A DNA stretch of 64,000 nt. Origin: Endobacterium cereale (GTDB lineage: Bacteria > Pseudomonadota > Alphaproteobacteria > Rhizobiales > Rhizobiaceae). The translations under genes were made by a program, and so were the position numbers. A model generated the notes under the pieces. The model was given only the letters and a program-made list of their open reading frames with translations. It made no database searches and was not told the origin of the DNA. How positions within the stretch are numbered: the first letter of the stretch is position 1; each line of letters opens with the position of its first letter. Location of the stretch: positions 514,095 through 578,094 of the forward strand of contig NZ_WIXI01000050.1 in the NCBI RefSeq assembly GCF_009617585.1, read 5' to 3'. Shown here piece by piece: positions 60,124 to 64,000 of this stretch.

Positions 60124-60156
60124 CCCGAGGGCTTTTATGAAACTCGGGGCTATTCA
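59380..60156 (+). mobile_element. IS3-family remnant
   Basis: OrfB-like coding sequence from about 59380 to 60123 is followed by a terminal inverted-repeat-like end (AACTCGGGGCTATTCA, 60141-60156), whose complement resembles IS3-family ends (TGAATAGCCCCGAGTT). OrfA and the left end are missing. Confidence 0.75.
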
Positions 60157-60252
60157 CGCGGAGCATCTCTGCAATCAACTAGAGATGGCTTCACTCTATC
60201 TCAGCTGCGGCATTGCAAGGGGATGGACACCCCAGTTTCATCGGCAAAGGGA

Positions 60253-60528
60253 ATGAAGCACCGTCGTGGCATCGATCTTGCTGCTCCATTCCCTCCTGCT
60301 GAGTTTAAAGAAGATGACGGAACCAGCTACCGTACGCTTATGAGCATGGCGAAATGGGACGTTCTCGGTGCCAAATGCGGCGGATGCGACAGAGTATCCT
60401 GGCTAGATCATCGAGCACTTGCCCGAGAGTTTGGGGACCAGTATCTGATGCACCTCAAGGATAGACTGCGTTGTTCATGCGGCAACAGGAACGGGAATAA
60501 AATCTCTGTTGGGAAACTGCCTCGATAA
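60253..60528 (+). CDS. Small zinc-ribbon protein
   Basis: This protein of 91-101 residues has CGGCDRVSWLDHRALAREFG and a CSCGNR pair about 45 residues later, a CxxC...CxC zinc ribbon of a kind common in alphaproteobacterial small proteins. The start is unclear (ATG 60223 or 60253). Function unknown. It lies next to the Schlafen-GNAT gene, convergent with it. Confidence 0.55.
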   Translation: MKHRRGIDLAAPFPPAEFKEDDGTSYRTLMSMAKWDVLGAKCGGCDRVSWLDHRALAREFGDQYLMHLKDRLRCSCGNRNGNKISVGKLPR

Positions 60529-60581
60529 GCGGGGACGCATTTTCCGGCGTCGAGTGATTTCCTGCCCTTTTTAGAGGCCGC

Positions 60582-61994
60582 CTATGACCGAATCTGGCTG
60601 CGATCACACAGATACAAAACGACAGTCTCGTCAGGCTTTAGCTTAGACGGATACTCATCGCCCTCTGGCTGAAAATGGAGCTGATGCAGCATTTCTTGCA
60701 TGATGACATTGGATTTCCGGGTTGTGGCGAACAAATTGCTGTCTCCTGCGAGAGGCATAAGTTCGCCAATCAATTTGGTCATCTGCCCCTTCTTGCGGTG
60801 TGCGTCTTGGAGGTATATCCAACCCAACTCGTACGGAAAATCTTTTGGGGCGCGGCCACTGTTCGCGCTCGCAAACACCTTGGCACGATAAGTAACCTTA
60901 GGCTTTTTGATAGCTGCAGTTCCAACTATCGCCCCATCGTATTTGATAAACCCCAGTCGAGAAGCTTCCTTCAATCTATCTTTCAAGCCTTCTGCAACTT
61001 CGCCGCCATCGGCAACGATCTTACAGAAGTCATCAAGCTCCTGACCGCTGCATTTTCCTGGCGTCTTACAATTTACAGAGTATCTCTTCTCATCTTCACG
61101 GCGTCGAATATGGCTCGTTGCCGCTGTTAGCGCCTTCTCCGCGTCATCCATCGTCAGTTCCTCCGAGAGGCCGCTGTGATCCTTAAGTTGAAGTGACCCG
61201 CCCTTCCGTATCGTTTCGAGCAACTCCTTGCGCTCATCGATTGCTTCTACGATTTTGCCGGCATACTTATTGAACTCTCGATCCCGCACCGGATCGTTGC
61301 GTTTATCTTGTCGAAACAGCGTTCGCGTACGAATATTGATATTGTCGGCCTTGCCCTCAATCCGATGGACCAAGCCTAAAATCGCTCTAATGTTACTCTC
61401 GCTATCGTCTAGCTGCGATTCCGCCCATCCCAATTGATCCGCCATACTCCTGATGCTGTCATCGAGCGTACTTTCCAAGCCGGACAGCTCGGTCGTTATG
61501 CGGTCGGCAGCAGCCTCAAATCTGTCCGCAAAAGCTTTTCCTTCTGCATCCAAAAAGATGCGCAAAAGTTCCGAGGGGTGAAGAGGTCTATTTCTCGACC
61601 CATCTCTTCGATTATAGACACCTTTTTGCGTGCAATGGGGCTTTGTCTCGCTGGACGAGATAGCAATCCGCAAAATCGGCTTGTCGTCCATATTTTCGAT
61701 AAACATTTCAATCGGAACTGGTGGGATACAACTGATTGCTTTGTTTGCAATCTGAAGCATTGCGCCATCTGAAACGTCACAGCCGCGAACGACGCCAACC
61801 TGAGCCCCACCCACATTTTCTTCGCTAACCCCGACAAGTATCTGCCCGCCAGTGGGTGAATTGGCAAACGCAACAAGATCGTCAGCGCTAACTCCGTCAG
61901 GTACTTTCTTGAAATCGACCTGTTCGCCCTCACCGGCGCTTAGAAACTCCCGCGTCAGCGCACTCAGATGCTTAATGCGCTTACTCGATGTCAT
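60582..61994 (-). CDS. Schlafen-AlbA_2 domain fused to GNAT acetyltransferase domain
   Basis: This 470-residue protein has an N-terminal Schlafen AlbA_2 (divergent AAA-4) domain (about residues 10-145; EQVDFKKVPDGVSADDLVAFANSPTGGQILVGV in pieces), a helical linker (about 155-270) with a coiled-coil look, and a C-terminal GNAT-type domain (about 330-465; KYDGAIVGTAAIKKP, ELGWIYLQDAHRKKGQMTKLIGEL, in which RKKGQM fits the acetyl-CoA binding Q/R-x-x-G-x-G/A loop). The combination is unusual. GGAG six bases before the ATG at 61994 supports the start. Confidence 0.75.
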   Translation of the reverse strand: MTSSKRIKHLSALTREFLSAGEGEQVDFKKVPDGVSADDLVAFANSPTGGQILVGVSEENVGGAQVGVVRGCDVSDGAMLQIANKAISCIPPVPIEMFIENMDDKPILRIAISSSETKPHCTQKGVYNRRDGSRNRPLHPSELLRIFLDAEGKAFADRFEAAADRITTELSGLESTLDDSIRSMADQLGWAESQLDDSESNIRAILGLVHRIEGKADNINIRTRTLFRQDKRNDPVRDREFNKYAGKIVEAIDERKELLETIRKGGSLQLKDHSGLSEELTMDDAEKALTAATSHIRRREDEKRYSVNCKTPGKCSGQELDDFCKIVADGGEVAEGLKDRLKEASRLGFIKYDGAIVGTAAIKKPKVTYRAKVFASANSGRAPKDFPYELGWIYLQDAHRKKGQMTKLIGELMPLAGDSNLFATTRKSNVIMQEMLHQLHFQPEGDEYPSKLKPDETVVLYLCDRSQIRS

Positions 61995-62136
61995 GATCAG
62001 CTCCAAGGTCAACCGTGAAAGTAGTAGCGCGATAACGCAGGCCTAAGTCCAGACCGGCCAGAAATCATCCCCATCAATTCCATTTGTCGGAAGCGGTTTC
62101 CGAGCAGCCAGTCCGTCAGCCTAGCCTTTTCCTTGA

Positions 62137-62427
62137 TCATTCCACTTTACGGCTGAGGCGTTTTCCCGGCTGCTTTTCGAAATAAGCCAACTCCCGCTTC
62201 GCGATATATGGCACCTCGACACCATGCTGCTCGGCGCGAGTGAAGACTTCAGCTAGTGGGAGACCCAAGCGGATGCTCGCAATCTGAAGACTGATCGCGC
62301 CTACAGACCAGCCATCCAGAATCGTCCGTTCATAATCAGGATCGCTTGGCATGAACCCCTTGTTGTCACCACGCCGATAGAAATCGACGGCTTTCAGGAT
62401 ACACCCGATGGCATCTTCATCAGTCAT
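62137..62427 (-). CDS. Small hypothetical protein
   Basis: This 96-residue protein (DEDAIGCILKAVDFYRRGDN...LDGWSVGAISLQIASIRLGLPLAEVFTRAEQHG in pieces) is mostly helical and has no recognised family. A weak ribosome site lies upstream of the ATG at 62427. It lies between the Schlafen-GNAT gene and a decayed gene on the same strand. Confidence 0.5.
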   Translation of the reverse strand: MTDEDAIGCILKAVDFYRRGDNKGFMPSDPDYERTILDGWSVGAISLQIASIRLGLPLAEVFTRAEQHGVEVPYIAKRELAYFEKQPGKRLSRKVE

Positions 62428-62556
62428 ATAGCCTGCTTCAAACCCGGTTACTGACGGCCAAGGCTCCTCATGCCACCATCTTGGTGACCTGGTCCGATTT
62501 TCGCTCCCTCCCCACTCGAAGCGCCAGTACGATCCTCGGGCGCGGAAATAGAAGTA

Positions 62557-62925
62557 TCAGCCATCGAGCAGACCTCCAGCCTGTACCGGGCACCATCCAG
62601 ATAGGTCATGAAGCTCGAACCTCGGCAGTGTTTCCAAGGCAATCCTTGTTGGTGTCGCAAGATGCAAACGCTGTAGATCGAAAGGCCCGTCGGCATCATG
62701 GTCAAACCTGAATGCGTGCCCTGCGGCGGCCAGCTTGCTTCTTAGCAACTCAAAATCTCGCCGAGACCCGAAAGGCTTTCAAATACCGTCGGTGCAATCG
62801 AACCCCGCCTCGGCCGCGAACCCCTCCACTTCGACTCGTTCACCCAAGGACATCTTTAAGAAGGTAGGAAGGTATGTGCAGTGGCCATTTTTCCTCAATG
62901 GCTTCAGTACCAAGGCGCTGGCCAT
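62557..62925 (-). pseudogene. Decayed small gene with in-frame TGA
   Basis: From ATG 62925 (GGAG five bases upstream) the frame reads MASALVLKPLRKNGHCTY ... FAAEAGFDCTDGI for 48 codons, meets TGA at 62779-62781, and then continues in frame with coding-like sequence (DFELLRSKLAAAGHAFRFD; DLQRLHLATPTRIALETLP) to 62557. One stop inside one gene, or two adjacent small genes, are both possible. Family unknown. Confidence 0.45.
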
Positions 62926-62988
62926 GATAGCTCCAAAATTGTGATTGGAAAGAAATCCTCGTGCGAGGAAGTGCGTCCCAGCTACGGA

Positions 62989-63540
62989 TCAAAGATCAAT
63001 TACGAAGCCCGGCCTGTATCCGTTCGTCCCTCGCTCGTGGCGGTAACCAACGGCGTTGCATACGATGCGTGTCCCTCCCTCGACATAGTCAAAGAACTGA
63101 TGGATGTGTCCGTGGACCCAAACGTCAGGCTTGCCGCGATGGAACACTTCGCTGAGGTCTGATGCGAATGCGGCATTGCTTGGATGGCCGCGAAAACGTT
63201 CAATGAGTGATCGCGGTGTGGGGGCGTGGTGGCTGACGACGACCGTCTTACCCTGCCACGGCTTGTCTAGTTCCGCCTTGATGAATGCTCTGCTTTCTGC
63301 GTGGCGGGCAATCAACTCGCGACTGGTTACCAGTCCCGGCATGCCTTCAGGAAATGCATCGGACCGGAAGATTTCACGGAAATCTAGCATGTAGCGACGG
63401 CAGAAGTTGATCGCGAACGCTCGTCGTTCATCGACCGTGAATTCATCGTCGTTCCCGCCCCAAGGAATCTCGAAATCTGTCCATAGCGTCGCCCTGAGAG
63501 CGGCGGTGCAAAAGTCTGCCACGGTAGCGGCGTGATAATC
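62989..63540 (-). pseudogene. Metallophosphoesterase, 5' end removed by IS21 insertion
   Basis: The C-terminal half of a calcineurin-like phosphoesterase: ATLWTDFEIPWGG, VVVSHHAPTP (the His-His metal ligands), VWVHGHIHQFFDYVEGG (the GHxH motif). The N-terminal DxH and GD-x-x-D motifs needed for the two-metal site are absent. The frame runs on to 63606 only because it reads into the IS21 end (WPDFTPPLRRDY is encoded by IS-like sequence), so the junction is about 63520-63545. It is non-functional as it stands. Confidence 0.75.
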
Positions 63541-64000
63541 ACGTCGTAGGGGCGGAGTAAAATCCGGCCACCTATCTTCCTTCTGCATTGAACGCAGGAG
63601 GGACAAGGGGATCTACACCGTGGAATTGTATCTCAAAGTTCGCCTGGCTGTTTCGGAAGGGATGAGCCGGCGTCAGGCTGCAAAGCATTTCAACATATCT
63701 CGCGATAGCGTTTCCAAGATGGTGTCGTATTCGACACCGCCTGGGTATCAGCGTCAGTTGCCGATCCGGCGGCCGAAGCTGGATGCGTTTGTCTCGACCA
63801 TCGAGCATTGGCTGGAGGAAGACCTGAAGGTGCCGCGCAAGCAGCGCCATACGGCCAAGCGGGTGTTCGACCGTTTACGTGACGAGCGCGGCTTCACCGG
63901 CGGCTACACGATCATCAAGGACTACATGCGCGAGCGGGATCAGCGTCGCCAGGAAGTGTTCGTGCCGCTGGCTCACCCGCCGGGCCATGGGCAGGCCGAC
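63530..64000 (+). mobile_element. IS21-family element, left end (continues past window)
   Basis: An IS21-type left end (a GGGCGGAGTAAAATCCGGCCA-like segment around 63550-63570, similar to known IS21-group ends) followed by istA. It disrupts the phosphoesterase gene. The right part lies beyond 64000. Confidence 0.7.
63620..64000 (+). CDS. istA: IS21-family transposase IstA, N-terminal part (cut by window edge)
   Basis: The open frame from GTG 63620 (AAGGGG nine bases upstream) to the window end gives 127 codons reading VELYLKVRLAVSEGMSRRQAAKHF, an HTH with NISRDSVSKMVSYS, RRPKLDAFVSTIEHWLEED, and RDERGFTGGYTIIKDYMRE. This is the helix-turn-helix N-terminus of IstA; the DDE domain lies outside the window. 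Confidence 0.85.
   Translation, partial: MELYLKVRLAVSEGMSRRQAAKHFNISRDSVSKMVSYSTPPGYQRQLPIRRPKLDAFVSTIEHWLEEDLKVPRKQRHTAKRVFDRLRDERGFTGGYTIIKDYMRERDQRRQEVFVPLAHPPGHGQAD

Noticed and set aside
62448..62748. Separate minus-strand genes at 62448-62705 and 62557-62748
   Set aside because: The second is better explained as the downstream part of the split gene at 62557-62925, and the first overlaps it in another frame.
1..64000. CRISPR array
   Set aside because: No regularly spaced direct repeats were found; the only tandem repeat is the 2 x 19 bp unit at 40619.

Overview
The window is a GC-rich alphaproteobacterial chromosome segment, most like the Agrobacterium/Rhizobium group. This is inferred from gene content and order: dgkA, cobT and cobS, a DUF1289 gene and a retroviral-type aspartic protease gene in a row; a B12-dependent ribonucleotide reductase (NrdJ) of 1276 residues; an extensin-like lipoprotein; an NrtR-type Nudix regulator; and rhizobial-style palindromic intergenic repeats. 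No database search was possible, so the genus is an inference.

Region 1 (1-31 kb) is ordinary core and near-core genome. It opens with the 5' end of dgkA and a cobalamin-assembly pair (cobT, cobS) transcribed divergently. Then come an AraC regulator divergent from an MFS exporter, an HPP membrane protein, a UPF0114 protein, an ABC-2 exporter pair, a TauE/SafE exporter, an M50 protease with a helical repeat tail, MYG1, extensin-like and chemoreceptor genes. These are followed by a LysR/azoR divergent pair, a GGDEF-EAL protein, HlyU, ilvA, tRNA-Leu(TAA), wrbA, a CinA-type protein, a universal stress protein and a DUF411 copper-type protein. One gene here is broken: an acyl-CoA thioesterase carries an in-frame amber codon.

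Region 2 (28.2-31.4 kb) is a compact unit: an NrtR-like Nudix regulator with a degenerate Nudix box, divergent from a VWA/MIDAS protein and a short, PurZ/archaeal-like adenylosuccinate synthetase paralogue. The divergent promoter carries three TTGCAA motifs spaced exactly 14 bp apart, two of them forming an 11-bp-arm palindrome. It is a good candidate for a little-described nucleotide or NAD-linked system.

Region 3 (31.5-40.6 kb) is rich in immunity-type folds without visible toxins: two DUF1963 paralogues (one secreted, one cytosolic), an ankyrin-repeat protein and a YezG/DUF600-like protein with a zinc ribbon. Mixed in are an HxlR/SDR divergent pair and several small unknowns.

Region 4 (40.8-45.9 kb) returns to core genes: gpt and nrdJ, the latter behind a 760-bp leader with an NrdR-box-like palindrome.

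Region 5 (46-64 kb) is an accessory, defence-type island with visibly more AT-rich gaps. It holds a small protein, XRE and ImmA/IrrE genes with an unknown partner; a three-gene ABC-3C system (DUF3732 ATPase, middle component, nuclease-like effector) with 4-bp overlaps; an OLD-family ATPase/Toprim nuclease divergent from a DUF4238 gene; a VapC toxin beside an antitoxin relic; a nitroreductase/LysR pair; a GIY-YIG-like protein; an IS3-family remnant; a Schlafen-GNAT fusion; a decayed small gene; and a metallophosphoesterase cut by an IS21-family element whose istA runs off the right edge.
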